Positions 17,839 through 26,885 are shown, numbered from the stretch's first letter. The stretch: DNA of 64,000 nucleotides from an uncultured Oscillospiraceae bacterium (GCA_900547455.1 URGV01000006.1:1-64000), one strand, 5' to 3'. Notes: generated by a model from the sequence alone, not told the origin. A program made the numbers and translations.

Positions 17839-20403
17839 TTAGCAGAAGGGCTGCAGTTCCTTATTGTAAACCATCACCCGCTTGAGCGAAATCACGCGCA
17901 GCGGGAAGGGGGCGTTGTCCAAAAGCAGGGTGGGATTGATGTTGAGCTCAATGCCGGTGGCAAAGCGCATGGTGGCGTACACGCTGCCATCGCGCACCTC
18001 CAGCTTCTGCACCGAGAAGTGCGGGCGGATATCGATCTCCTTTTCGCCCTTCTTGGTCTTTTTGACGACCATGATCGCGGGCTGGTTGAGGTACTCCTCC
18101 AGCTTCTCGGCGAAGTCCTCCTCGCCGGCAAGCTGCATCTCATAGTCGGCCCAGGCAATTTCCTTCTGATCCATCTGCGGGGCAGCGGCGCGGAACACCT
18201 GGATGTCCGGCGGCAGGCAGGGATTGAGCCGGTCGACGACCTCCTGCGGGTCGACTGCCTGCACCATCTTGAGGTCGACGCACTCATAGCTGCTCTCGCA
18301 CCCGAGCGAAAGCGGCAGCGGGAAGGTCAGGTACATGTGCGGGTTAAAGCCGCCGGTATACCACACCGGCAGATTGGCGCGGCGCATCGCGCGGCTCATG
18401 CAGCGGTTCATGTCCAGATGGGAGATATATTTGGCGCGGTCCAGCTTTGTGAAGAACAGGCGCATCTTCTGCGGCTGCTCGAGCAGTTCAGCTGCTTGCA
18501 GCTGTGGTGCCTGCTTTTCGATGGGCGCAAGCGGCCGGTCGGAGGTGATGGTATCGACATTGGCCGGACATCTTCCGCCGCCGGTCAGGCAGTTGGCGCC
18601 GCAGGCCGAGCAGCGCTCGCGGCACTGTGGGGTGGTTGCGCTCTGGCGGGCAATCTTATTTTCCCGGATCAAAAACTCCTTGCTGACGCAGAAATCTAGA
18701 TGATCCCACGGCATCACTTCGTCGTAGTCGCGGTGGCGATTGGCGTAGAAGGCCGGGTCCAGTCCGCACTCAGCCATCGCATCGTACCAGCGCTGCGGGT
18801 CGAAGTACTCGTACCAGCCGTCCAGCTTGCTGCCCTTCTTCCAGGCCGAGAGGATAACCGTACCCATTCTGCGGTCGCCCTTAGCTAAAATCGCCTCGAT
18901 GAAGCTGACGTCGGTGTCGTGGTAGCTGACGCTGATCTTTTTGGACTTGACGCTGGCCAGCAGATGCTTCTGCTTTTCGCGCAGCAGCTCCATCGTGTCC
19001 TGCCCCTCAAACTGGAAGGGGGTAAACGGCTTTGGCACAAAGCAGGCGCAGGAGATGGAGACGCTGACCGACCGGCCCTTCGGGCGGGTGGGCAGGCTGT
19101 AGTAGAGGTCGACCACCTTCTGTGCAAGGTTGGCGATGCCCTCGATGTCCTCCATCGTCTCGGTCGGCAGGCCCATCATAAAGTAGAGCTTGACCGAGGT
19201 GTAGCCGCCCTCAAAGGCGGTCTTGCAGGTGGAGAGCACCTCCTCCTCGGTGACGTTTTTGTTGATGACGTCCCGCAGGCGCTGGGTGCCGGCCTCGGCG
19301 GCGAAGGTAAGGCCGCTCTTTTTGATGCGGGAGACCTTCTCCATCAATTCCTTCGAGAAGTTATCCACCCGAAGGCTTGGCAGCGACAGGCTCACCCGCT
19401 GCTGTGGAGTCCAGGCCAGCAGGTCGTCCAGCAGCGGCTCGATCTCCAGATAGTCGCTGGTGGACAGCGAGGTCAGCGACAGCTCCTCATAGCCGCTGGT
19501 GTCGCACAGGCAGTGGGCGTCATGGTTTAAGGTATCGTAGTGCTTTTCGCGCAGCGGGCGGTAGATAAATCCCGCCTGGCAGAAGCGGCAGCCGCGCAGG
19601 CAGCCGCGCTGCAGTTCCAACATCGAGCGGTCGTGGACGATGTTGATAAACGGCACCACAAACTTCTCCGGGAAGAACACCTTATCCAGGTCCGCGATGA
19701 TTCTTTTCGTGACCTTGGCGGGCGCCTCCGGGCAGTTGGGGGTGACGGCATGAATGGTGCCGTCGGCATTATAGCTGACGTCGTACAGGCTCGGCACATA
19801 GACGCCGCCGATCTTCGCGGCTTCCTTTAAGTAGTGCTGCTTGTCCCAGCCCTCCTTCTTGGCCTGCATGTACAGGTCGGTGATCTCGAGGTTGACCTCC
19901 TCGCCCTCACCGAGGATAAACAGGTCGACAAAATCGGCCAGCGGCTCCGGGTTGCATGCGCAGGGGCCGCCCGCGGCCACAATCGGCCACAGGCCGGTGC
20001 GCTCCTTTGCCAGCACTGGCACCCCGGCCAGGTCCAGCATGTTGAGCACGCCGGTGTAGCTCATCTCGTACTGTAGGGTGAACAGGATAAAATCAAAGTC
20101 CTTGATGGGGTCGAGGCTCTCGAGCGCGTAGAGCGGCTCGCCCTCTTTTCGCAGCAGCGCCTCCATGTCGGCGTCGGGCGCAAAGACCCGCTCGCACCAC
20201 CAGTTTTCCCGCTGGTTGTAGAGCGAGTACAGAATCTTCATGCCCAGGTGGGACATGCCCACCTCATATTTATCCGGAAAGCAGAAGGCCAGGCGGCAGT
20301 CCACCCTGGTCTTGTCCTTCATCACGCTGTTGAGTTCCCCGCCGATGTACTGCGCGGGCTTCTGCACCTGAAGCAAAATCTGCTCAAGCTTTTCTCTCTT
20401 CAT
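17839..20403 (-). CDS. TIGR03960-type radical SAM protein with C-terminal DUF2344-like domain
   Basis: This 854-residue protein combines three parts. Residues 1-220 are a B12-binding-like N-terminus, the radical SAM domain has the cluster motif CLRGCRFC near residue 280, and the last 230 residues resemble the radical-SAM-linked TIGR03936 domain (KLDRAKYISHLDMNRCMSRAMRRA). A Cys cluster (CRERCSACGANC) joins them. The function is not established. In Clostridia this gene commonly follows the M50 gene of the sporulation pair, as it would here but for the three plus-strand genes at 20580-21814. GGAGGAAGAT precedes its ATG. Confidence 0.9.
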   Translation of the reverse strand: MKREKLEQILLQVQKPAQYIGGELNSVMKDKTRVDCRLAFCFPDKYEVGMSHLGMKILYSLYNQRENWWCERVFAPDADMEALLRKEGEPLYALESLDPIKDFDFILFTLQYEMSYTGVLNMLDLAGVPVLAKERTGLWPIVAAGGPCACNPEPLADFVDLFILGEGEEVNLEITDLYMQAKKEGWDKQHYLKEAAKIGGVYVPSLYDVSYNADGTIHAVTPNCPEAPAKVTKRIIADLDKVFFPEKFVVPFINIVHDRSMLELQRGCLRGCRFCQAGFIYRPLREKHYDTLNHDAHCLCDTSGYEELSLTSLSTSDYLEIEPLLDDLLAWTPQQRVSLSLPSLRVDNFSKELMEKVSRIKKSGLTFAAEAGTQRLRDVINKNVTEEEVLSTCKTAFEGGYTSVKLYFMMGLPTETMEDIEGIANLAQKVVDLYYSLPTRPKGRSVSVSISCACFVPKPFTPFQFEGQDTMELLREKQKHLLASVKSKKISVSYHDTDVSFIEAILAKGDRRMGTVILSAWKKGSKLDGWYEYFDPQRWYDAMAECGLDPAFYANRHRDYDEVMPWDHLDFCVSKEFLIRENKIARQSATTPQCRERCSACGANCLTGGGRCPANVDTITSDRPLAPIEKQAPQLQAAELLEQPQKMRLFFTKLDRAKYISHLDMNRCMSRAMRRANLPVWYTGGFNPHMYLTFPLPLSLGCESSYECVDLKMVQAVDPQEVVDRLNPCLPPDIQVFRAAAPQMDQKEIAWADYEMQLAGEEDFAEKLEEYLNQPAIMVVKKTKKGEKEIDIRPHFSVQKLEVRDGSVYATMRFATGIELNINPTLLLDNAPFPLRVISLKRVMVYNKELQPFC

Positions 20404-20509
20404 CTATCTTCCTCCAAAATCGAAATCGGCATCCTTCTTGTTTTTCTAGTTTACATGATTTTGGGAGAAAAATCAACGCCCACCGCCCGCGCAGCCTTCC
20501 TAAGAAATC

Positions 20510-20538
20510 TTGCCAAATGGGGCAAAATTTTGTAGAAT
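20510..20538 (+). promoter_or_regulatory. promoter of the acetyltransferase gene
   Basis: -35 TTGCCA (20510-20515), a 17-base spacer and -10 TAGAAT (20533-20538) lie 41 bases before the start codon. Confidence 0.65.
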
Positions 20539-20579
20539 ACAATTAACCGGCAATCTATCGACTAAAAGGAGGAATTCTG

Positions 20580-21125
20580 ATGATCTTTTTACAAACCGCC
20601 CGCCTGCTGCTGCGCAATCTGTCTCCGACAGATTTGGATGCCCTTTATGATTACCGCAACAACGAGGGCTGTGCCCGCTACCAGCACTGGGAGAACACCT
20701 CAAAAGAATATCTGCGGGAGTGGATAGAGCGCTATGCGCAGTCGGCCTTTCTCTCCAAAGAGCCGGAACAGCACTACGCCATTTGCAGGGCCACCGGCGC
20801 CGCAGACGGACAGATCATCGGGGACCTGTCTTACTTTTACAACGAAGCTGATCCCTGCATCACGTTGGGCTACACCATCTCCTACCGCCACTGGCGGCAG
20901 GGGTATGCCTTTGAGATGCTGCGTGCCCTGCTCCCCGCCATCCAAAATGCCTATCCTCAAACCGACATCGTCGCACTGGTAGAGAAGGAGAATGTCCCCA
21001 GCATCGCTCTGCTGCAAAAATGCGGCTTTGTGGAGGAGGGGTTTTCCGAGAAAATCAATTCCTGCATCTTTGTAAAACCACCCGTCGGCCCATCCGCTCC
21101 GAATAGAAAGGAGGCCCGTCCATGA
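20580..21125 (+). CDS. GNAT family N-acetyltransferase
   Basis: This 181-residue protein resembles the RimJ/RimL-like GNAT group. It begins LQTARLLLRNLSPTDLDALYDYRN. The acetyl-CoA loop is degenerate (YRHWRQGYAFEML near residue 100), and it ends with VEKENVPSIALLQKCGFVEEG, the typical last helix and strand. The acceptor is unknown. AAAGGAGG precedes the ATG. It is the first of three plus-strand genes lying between otherwise minus-strand genes. Confidence 0.88.
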   Translation: MIFLQTARLLLRNLSPTDLDALYDYRNNEGCARYQHWENTSKEYLREWIERYAQSAFLSKEPEQHYAICRATGAADGQIIGDLSYFYNEADPCITLGYTISYRHWRQGYAFEMLRALLPAIQNAYPQTDIVALVEKENVPSIALLQKCGFVEEGFSEKINSCIFVKPPVGPSAPNRKEARP

Positions 21126-21331
21126 AAAAACACCTCTCCAAAATCATCCTCGTCTTTGTGCTGCTCTTTTTTGTTCTCGCCGCCGTCCTGTTTGTGCAGG
21201 CGGTGCTGGGCAGCATTCTGTTCGATTTTAACTACACCGAGACGCTTGTCATGCTGGGCGCTATCTTTGCGGGGCTTGTGCTGCTTGCGCTCTGGCGGAT
21301 CATCGACCTGCTGGAGGCGGACAGAAAATAG
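21122..21331 (+). CDS. small two-helix membrane protein
   Basis: This 69-residue protein has two predicted membrane spans (about residues 7-31 and 41-59) with an acidic loop (FDFNYTET) and a charged C-terminus. Its ATG overlaps the acetyltransferase stop as ATGA, behind AAAGGAGG, so the two are coupled. No family is recognised. Confidence 0.75.
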   Translation: MKKHLSKIILVFVLLFFVLAAVLFVQAVLGSILFDFNYTETLVMLGAIFAGLVLLALWRIIDLLEADRK

Positions 21332-21372
21332 AACGATTTTTGTAAAAAATATCCGCCGGCTCGTTTTTTTAG

Positions 21373-21401
21373 TTGCAAACAAGTCGGAAATGGGGTATAA
21401 T
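21373..21401 (+). promoter_or_regulatory. promoter of the coiled-coil gene
   Basis: -35 TTGCAA (21373-21378), a 17-base spacer and -10 TATAAT (21396-21401) lie just upstream of 21428. Confidence 0.75.
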
Positions 21402-21427
21402 GGAGCAAAAGGCGGTGAATAAAAACC

Positions 21428-21814
21428 ATGATTGACAGAGAACTGATGGATGCGATCAGCCAGCTTTTGGATGTGAAACTGACCAACGAGCTTGGGCCGA
21501 TCAAGTACGAAATCAAGTCGATTAAAGAAGAGGTGCGGGGCATCCGCGACGAGGTGCGCGAGATCAAAGCCGAGGTAAAGGCCGGACGGGAGGACATCAA
21601 GAACCTTTCCCAGACGGTAGATTCGCTGGAGAAGCGGCTGAAAAAGGTGGAAAACGTTCAGGAGAACGACATCAAGCAGGATATGCGCCAGCTGTTTGAG
21701 GGCCAGCGCACCACACTGGAAAAATTCCAGAGCGTCAATGAAATCAACGACCGCGTCAAGGACATCCAGGGCGCAACCGATGTGCTCAAGGTTTTGACAG
21801 TGAAGAAAGTATAA
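21428..21814 (+). CDS. coiled-coil protein of unknown function
   Basis: This 128-residue, almost entirely helical and charged protein shows regular hydrophobic spacing in IKYEIKSIKEEVRGIRDEVREIKAEVK, a long coiled coil, and a second coil near DSLEKRLKKVENVQ. It has its own strong promoter and a terminator. Similar short coiled-coil proteins occur in Clostridia, but no role can be assigned. There are no membrane or enzyme motifs. Confidence 0.8.
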   Translation: MIDRELMDAISQLLDVKLTNELGPIKYEIKSIKEEVRGIRDEVREIKAEVKAGREDIKNLSQTVDSLEKRLKKVENVQENDIKQDMRQLFEGQRTTLEKFQSVNEINDRVKDIQGATDVLKVLTVKKV

Positions 21815-21823
21815 TGACAGAAC

Positions 21824-21865
21824 AAAAAGCGGAGAAAGGGTTCATCTTCTTTCCCCGCTTTTTTA
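21824..21865. terminator. bidirectional terminator
   Basis: AAAAAGCGGAGAAAG and CTTTCCCCGCTTTTT pair with one mismatch and have A and U runs on the two sides. It separates the convergent coiled-coil gene and the M50 gene. Confidence 0.85.
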
Positions 21866-22462
21866 TTTTCTCTTTTTTGCCGGGCACAGCGCCAGAGCCA
21901 GCGCGGCTAGCAGCACAAGCAAGCTGAAGTTCCGGTCCAAAACGACCAGCAGAACCCCACCTGCCAGAATCAGCAGCAATGTGCAGATACTCACCGCCAA
22001 GCAGATTTTCCCCGCCCGCTCCAGCGTAAACAGCCGCTGGCACAGCGCGGACAGTGCCTGCCCGCCGTCCAGCATCGGCAGCGGGCACAGCTCAAACAGG
22101 CCCAGCGCGCAGTTGATTGCGGAGAACCCCATGCTCCCCCAGCGGTAGCACACCGCCGCCAGCAGCAGGTTGACCGCCGGCCCGGCAAGGTCGATGCATA
22201 GTTCGCTCATCAGCGACCTTGCCTCCTGGCGTTCGATGCCGATCTCCAGCGTCTGCAGCCGCACCCGCACGAGCTTGACACGAAACAGAGCCATCGCGAT
22301 CAGGTGCCCCAGCTCGTGCAGCAGCGCCGCGGAGACGCACAGCACCCCGATCCCCGTCTGGTCCATCAGCAGAAAAATGCTCAGCGACAAAAAGAACCCG
22401 AACCCCGTCTCGACCGGCACCTGCCAGCTCCTGCTTCGCTCCGCCTTACCGGGCTGCTTCAT
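21863..22462 (-). CDS. M50 family intramembrane metalloprotease, SpoIVFB-like
   Basis: This 199-residue membrane protein has the site-2 protease zinc motif HELGH near residue 49, in a membrane helix, and the third ligand region LPMLDGGQ near residue 130. About four to five membrane spans are visible. It overlaps by 17 bases the end of an M23/LytM protein gene, the same arrangement as spoIVFA-spoIVFB, where the pair activates sigma-K in the mother cell. The sporulation role is an inference from motif and context. It lacks the C-terminal CBS domain of B. subtilis SpoIVFB. Confidence 0.8.
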   Translation of the reverse strand: MKQPGKAERSRSWQVPVETGFGFFLSLSIFLLMDQTGIGVLCVSAALLHELGHLIAMALFRVKLVRVRLQTLEIGIERQEARSLMSELCIDLAGPAVNLLLAAVCYRWGSMGFSAINCALGLFELCPLPMLDGGQALSALCQRLFTLERAGKICLAVSICTLLLILAGGVLLVVLDRNFSLLVLLAALALALCPAKKRK

Positions 22463-23318
22463 ATTCGGTTACCTCCAGCGCCTGCAGCGGGTCGGCCTTA
22501 AGGCCCTTGACCTCCACCTCAAAGTGCAGATGCGGCCCGGTGGAGATGCCGGTGCTGCCCACCAGGGCAATCCGGTCGCCGCGCGCAAGCTGCTCCCCTT
22601 CCTTGGCCAGAATCTCACTGCAGTGGTTGTAGGTGGTGCGCAGGTTGTCCGAGTGGCGCAGCACCACAAAGTTGCCGTAGCTTTCCGAGTAGCCGGTCTG
22701 CTCCACCACCCCCGGCAGCGCCGCCAGGACAGGCGTCCCCTGCGCCGCCGCGATGTCCACCCCGGTGTGGAAGTCATTCTGGCCGCTGACCGGATGGCTG
22801 CGCCAACCAAACCGTGAGGTGACCAGCCCGCTGACCGGCGACCACATCGACGCCGTCAAAAAGTAGGGCGCAAGGGTCGTTCCCTCCGCCGCAGGCAGTC
22901 CATACGCGGACAAGCTGTACGCTGGCAGCGGGCCGCCTGCTCCGCTCTCACCGATCGTCTCTGGCGGCAGCTCCTCCGGAGGAACCAGCTGGCTGGAGAT
23001 CAGCTTCTGCAGCCGCTCAAGCAGCTCGGCCGCGCCCCCCTGCCAGAAATCCTTGATCTTTTGCAGCCAGTCCTGACCGCGCAGGCTCTCCCAGTCGACC
23101 AGCCGCTCCGATTGCTGCCCGCACAGCAGCTGCGCCATCTTATACACAGCGGAGCTGCTCTCCCCCTGCTCCCCACGACAGGCGGCAAAAAACACCGCCG
23201 CCGCAAGGATGCACAGCGCCATCTGAAAACAGACCATCGCCAAAAAGCGGTCGTCCTGCTTTTCCCCCTGTTTATGCTTTGCCGGCCGCTGGTAGCCGGT
23301 TCGTTTTGCCGTCCTCAT
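22446..23318 (-). CDS. M23/LytM-domain membrane protein, SpoIVFA-like position
   Basis: This 290-residue protein has one membrane span (about residues 30-50), a linker, and a C-terminal LytM domain. The motifs are GWRSHP, FHTGVDI near residue 185 and GPHLHFEV near 262. The H-x3-D and HxH zinc ligands look complete, unlike degenerate SpoIVFA. The ATG at 23318 follows GGAGGGG. An upstream TTG-initiated frame lacks a site. Its coupling to the M50 gene suggests a SpoIVFA-like partner that is exported to the intermembrane space. Confidence 0.8.
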   Translation of the reverse strand: MRTAKRTGYQRPAKHKQGEKQDDRFLAMVCFQMALCILAAAVFFAACRGEQGESSSAVYKMAQLLCGQQSERLVDWESLRGQDWLQKIKDFWQGGAAELLERLQKLISSQLVPPEELPPETIGESGAGGPLPAYSLSAYGLPAAEGTTLAPYFLTASMWSPVSGLVTSRFGWRSHPVSGQNDFHTGVDIAAAQGTPVLAALPGVVEQTGYSESYGNFVVLRHSDNLRTTYNHCSEILAKEGEQLARGDRIALVGSTGISTGPHLHFEVEVKGLKADPLQALEVTEYEAAR

Positions 23319-23462
23319 CTTTTCCCCTCCATTTTTCAGGTGCTTTTTTATCAAGCTATGCTTTTTCCACCTCCTCTATTCCTGGACAGGCAAAAAAGGA
23401 GCGTCGTTTTTATACAAATTAGACAGGTTTTTTCAATATTTTGTGAAATTTATCTGTAATGA

Positions 23463-23491
23463 TTTACAGGACTTTTCGGGTGTGTTATGAT
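23463..23491 (+). promoter_or_regulatory. promoter of the amidohydrolase pair
   Basis: -35 TTTACA (23463-23468), a 17-base spacer and -10 TATGAT (23486-23491) lie about 65 bases before the first start codon. Confidence 0.7.
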
Positions 23492-23556
23492 AGGTCCGTA
23501 CTCTTTTTTTGATAAAAGCATCTACTTTTTTATTTAAAGGAGGAATCCATGCTATC

Positions 23557-24720
23557 ATGAAAGCGATTATCAACGGTAAAGTCTTTACCGTCACCGGGCA
23601 GACCTATGACAAAGCCACCGTCCTGATCGAAAACGGCAAGATCAAAGCGGTAGGGCCGGACGTGCAGGTCCCCTCCGACGCCGAAATCATCGACGCTGCC
23701 GACTGCTGGGTCACCCCGGGACTGATCGACTGCCATACCCATATCTGCAACTTCAGTGAGCCGAACTCGATGCCCGGCCTTTCGGACGGCAACGAGATGA
23801 CCGGCCCCATCCAGCCGCACATCCGCGCGCTGGACGCTGTCTACCCGGACGACTACGCCATCGACAAGGTGCGGGAGGCCGGCTTTACCACCGTCTACTC
23901 CACCCCCGGCTCGGGCAACGTCATCGGCGGCACCGGCGTCTCCATCAAGCTGCGCGGCCACACCGCCCGCGAGATGGCCATTCCCGGCAGCGAACAGATG
24001 AAGTTTGCCTTCGGCGAAAACCCCAAGCGCAACTACGGTGCCCGCAAGCAGACCCCTGCCACCCGCATGGGCCTGGCCGGCATCCTGCGTGAAACGCTCT
24101 TTAACGCCAAAAATTATTCCGATAAGCTCAAGGCCGCCGAGACCGACCCGTCCAAGGCGCCGGAACCAAACTTCCAGCTCAACGCGCTGGTCCCTGTTGT
24201 CCGCGGCCAGATGCGCTGCCGGATGCACGCCCACCGCTCGGACGACATCCTCACCGCCATCAGCATCGCCGAGGAATTTGGCCTCGACTATGTCATCGAG
24301 CACTGCACCGAGGGCTACAAGATTGCCGACGTGCTCAACGAAAAGCAGGTCCGCTGCGTCATCGGCCCGCACCTGACCGCTCCCAGCAAGATGGAGATTC
24401 ACGGCCGCTCGCTTGACACTCCCGGCATCCTGGCCAAGGAGCCGAACATGACCGTCGCCCTCACCGCCGACACCGGCTCCCAGACCGCGGTGCTGCCGAT
24501 GACCATCGGCATGCTGATCCGCCACGGCCTCTCCTTTGAGGACGCGCTGCGCGGGGTCACCATCAATCCGGCGAAGATTTTGCAGATGGAGGACCGCATT
24601 GGCTCGCTGGAGCCGGGCAAGGACGCCGACATCGCCATCTTTGACGGCAACCTGTTTGACAGCATGAGCCTGTGCCGCCTGGTTATGATCGACGGCGAAA
24701 TTTACAAAAATACCCTGTAA
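23557..24720 (+). CDS. amidohydrolase family protein, copy 1
   Basis: This 387-residue cytosolic metal-dependent hydrolase is of the imidazolonepropionase-like group (COG1228). The metal ligands are visible: CHTH near residue 63, His in HAHRSDD near 222, His in EHCTEGY near 246, and Asp in LTADTGSQ near 304. The ATG at 23557 lies 13 bases after AAAGGAGG. An ATG at 23549 leads to an immediate stop. It is followed 20 bases later by a close paralogue. The substrate is unknown. Confidence 0.85.
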   Translation: MKAIINGKVFTVTGQTYDKATVLIENGKIKAVGPDVQVPSDAEIIDAADCWVTPGLIDCHTHICNFSEPNSMPGLSDGNEMTGPIQPHIRALDAVYPDDYAIDKVREAGFTTVYSTPGSGNVIGGTGVSIKLRGHTAREMAIPGSEQMKFAFGENPKRNYGARKQTPATRMGLAGILRETLFNAKNYSDKLKAAETDPSKAPEPNFQLNALVPVVRGQMRCRMHAHRSDDILTAISIAEEFGLDYVIEHCTEGYKIADVLNEKQVRCVIGPHLTAPSKMEIHGRSLDTPGILAKEPNMTVALTADTGSQTAVLPMTIGMLIRHGLSFEDALRGVTINPAKILQMEDRIGSLEPGKDADIAIFDGNLFDSMSLCRLVMIDGEIYKNTL

Positions 24721-24740
24721 TGGAAGGAGTGTTGTAAAAG

Positions 24741-25907
24741 ATGATCGCAATCACAAACGGCAAGGTCGTCACCGTTACAGATAAAACCTACGAAAAGGGC
24801 ACCGTTTTAATTGAGGACGGCAAAATCAAAGCGGTGGGAGAAAAGATCGAAATCCCGCACGACGCGCAGGTAATCGACGCCGCCGGCTGCTGGGTCATGC
24901 CAGGCCTGATCGACTGCCACACCCACATTTCCAACTTTAACGAGCCGCGCACCAACCCCTCCATCCCGCTGGACGGCAACGAGATGAGCAGCCCGGTCAC
25001 TCCGCAGGTGCGCGCTGCCGACGCCATCAATCCGCACGATTACGCCATCGACAAGGTGCGCGAAGCGGGCTTTTCCACCGTCTGCGTGCTGCCCGGCTCG
25101 GCCAACGTGGTCGGCGGCACCGGCATCGTCATCAAGCTGCGCGACGTACACACCGCCGAGGAGATGATCCTGCCCGGCACCGAGCAGATGAAGTTTGCGA
25201 TGGGCGAAAATCCAAAGCGCTGCTACGGCACCGACAAAAAGTACCCGATGACCCGCATGGGCCTGGCCGCCCTGATGCGCGAGACGCTCTATAAGGCCAA
25301 AAACTACTCCGACAAACTCAAGGCCGCCGAGGCCGACCCGTCCAAGGCGCCGGAACCCAACTTCCAGCTTGAGGCGCTGGTTCCGGTCGTCCGCGGCGAG
25401 ATGCGCTGCCGCATCCACGCCCACCGCTCGGACGACATCATGACTGCGGTCAAGATTGCTGAGGAGTACCATCTGGACTACACCATCGAGCACTGCACCG
25501 AGGGCTACATGATCGCCGACGCTTTGAAGCGCCACCATGTCCGCGCCACCGTCGGCCCCTATCTGTGGGGACCGGAAAAGCAGGAGCTGTGGAACATGAC
25601 GATGGAGAATCCGGGCAAACTGGCCCAGGCCGGCATCGACATCGCCCTCACCGCCGACGACGGCTCCCGCACCGCCTATCTGCCTGCCACCATCGGCCTG
25701 CTGCTGCGCCGCGGCCTCTCTGAGAAGGCAGCCTTTGAGGGAGTCACCATCCAGCCTGCGCGCACCTTGCAGCTGGAGGACCGCATCGGCTCGCTGGAGC
25801 CGGGCAAAGACGCCGACATCGCCATCTTTGACGGCCACCCGTTCAGCAGCTTGTCTGCCTGCCGCATGACCATCATCGACGGCAAGATCGTTCACAATAC
25901 GCTGTAA
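24741..25907 (+). CDS. amidohydrolase family protein, copy 2
   Basis: This 388-residue paralogue is co-linear with copy 1 over its whole length and shares long identical blocks (for example AEADPSKAPEPNFQL and EHCTEGY). The same metal ligands are kept, with LTADDGSR carrying the aspartate. Differences concentrate in the segment after residue 265, likely around the substrate pocket. GGAAGGAG precedes its ATG. The pair is closed by a terminator and was probably made by tandem duplication. Confidence 0.85.
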   Translation: MIAITNGKVVTVTDKTYEKGTVLIEDGKIKAVGEKIEIPHDAQVIDAAGCWVMPGLIDCHTHISNFNEPRTNPSIPLDGNEMSSPVTPQVRAADAINPHDYAIDKVREAGFSTVCVLPGSANVVGGTGIVIKLRDVHTAEEMILPGTEQMKFAMGENPKRCYGTDKKYPMTRMGLAALMRETLYKAKNYSDKLKAAEADPSKAPEPNFQLEALVPVVRGEMRCRIHAHRSDDIMTAVKIAEEYHLDYTIEHCTEGYMIADALKRHHVRATVGPYLWGPEKQELWNMTMENPGKLAQAGIDIALTADDGSRTAYLPATIGLLLRRGLSEKAAFEGVTIQPARTLQLEDRIGSLEPGKDADIAIFDGHPFSSLSACRMTIIDGKIVHNTL

Positions 25908-25912
25908 ACCCC

Positions 25913-25946
25913 AAGAGCCCCGGCTAAGTTAGCTGGGGCTCTTGTT
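25913..25946 (+). terminator. terminator after the amidohydrolase pair
   Basis: AAGAGCCCC and GGGGCTCTT pair around GGCTAAGTTAGCT, which itself can extend the stem. A short U-rich stretch follows. Confidence 0.8.
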
Positions 25947-25962
25947 CGATTCGGTCAGGATA

Positions 25963-25991
25963 TTTACGCCCCTCTCCCCACATGCTATAAT
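25963..25991 (+). promoter_or_regulatory. promoter of the DHFR-fold reductase gene
   Basis: -35 TTTACG (25963-25968), a 17-base spacer and -10 TATAAT (25986-25991) lie 33 bases before the ATG. Confidence 0.75.
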
Positions 25992-26024
25992 GGGAATAGA
26001 ATCACAAAAAGGAGGCGTTAAAAA

Positions 26025-26552
26025 ATGAGAGAAGTCATCTTATACATCGCCATGAGCCTGGACGGATACATCGCCGACAAACAGGGCAAGGTGAACTGGC
26101 TGACCGGGCAGAACCCGGAGAGCCAGGAGCCGGACAGCTATTCGAGCTTCCTTCAGGAGATCGACACGGTCATCATGGGCTGGAACACCTACCACCAAAT
26201 TGTGACCGAGCTTTCCCCCGGCCAGTGGGTCTATGAGGGACTCGACTGCTACGTTCTGACCCACCGGGAGCTTCCCTCTTCCGGACAGATTCACTTCACC
26301 TGCCAACCGGTCACTAAGCTGGTGGAAGAACGAAAACAAAAGCCCGGGAAAAACATCTGGATCTGCGGCGGGGCGGCGGTGGTACAGCCGCTGATCCGGG
26401 AAAACCTCATCGACCGCTACGACATCTCCATTATTCCGACCATTCTGGGCGGCGGGATTCCCCTTTTTCCGGATGGGATGGTGGAAAAACGCCTCCACCT
26501 CACCTACACCGAAAATGCCAATGGCATTGTCCGCCTCATCTATGCAGGCTAA
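26025..26552 (+). CDS. dihydrofolate reductase / RibD C-terminal family protein
   Basis: This 175-residue protein has the DHFR-like fold signatures YIAMSLDGYIAD at the N-terminus, IMGWNTYHQI near residue 49 and the NADPH loop IWICGGAAVV near 109. Such small stand-alone RibD_C proteins in Firmicutes are NAD(P)H reductases of undefined substrate, not the housekeeping FolA. AAAGGAGG precedes the ATG. It is a single-gene unit. Confidence 0.88.
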   Translation: MREVILYIAMSLDGYIADKQGKVNWLTGQNPESQEPDSYSSFLQEIDTVIMGWNTYHQIVTELSPGQWVYEGLDCYVLTHRELPSSGQIHFTCQPVTKLVEERKQKPGKNIWICGGAAVVQPLIRENLIDRYDISIIPTILGGGIPLFPDGMVEKRLHLTYTENANGIVRLIYAG

Positions 26553-26668
26553 GCTGGCAAACTAAGCCCACCGGCAATCTGCGAACACGCTTTCTGCTAA
26601 AAAGAGCCAAGCATTCTCGCACAGATTGTTTCTCTCCTATCGTGTCCATTTTGCACTCGAACAGATTA

Positions 26669-26812
26669 TCAAGCAAAGTAATGCACCCTTGACCATACGG
26701 GCACCCGAAAACCAATCGCAGCCCTCTGCTGCAGCCGGAGCCTCTGAACCTCCAGGCTGTTCCCGTCCTTGCGCTGGTGGACCGTGCTGACGCGGGCATA
26801 GCCATACTTCAT
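26669..26812 (-). pseudogene. remnant of a serine recombinase N-terminus
   Basis: A 47-codon frame starts MKYGYARVSTVHQRKDGNSL, the catalytic N-terminus of resolvase/invertase-type recombinases (the Ser of ARVST). It keeps EVQ.LRLQQ, then loses similarity and ends at TGA. The normal protein has 180-550 residues. An AGGAGG site and a TTGTCA/TATGAT promoter-like pair precede it. The rest of the 26553-26931 gap shows no gene. Confidence 0.7.
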
Positions 26813-26885
26813 GCAAAACGCCTCCTATTATTTTTTTCTCATCATACATCCAACTGAAGGCGTTTGACAAAAAATACTGGTACTA

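Noticed and set aside
23530..24750. Long minus-strand open frame opposite amidohydrolase copy 1
   Set aside because: It is an antisense shadow. The plus strand has promoter, ribosome site and metal-ligand motifs.
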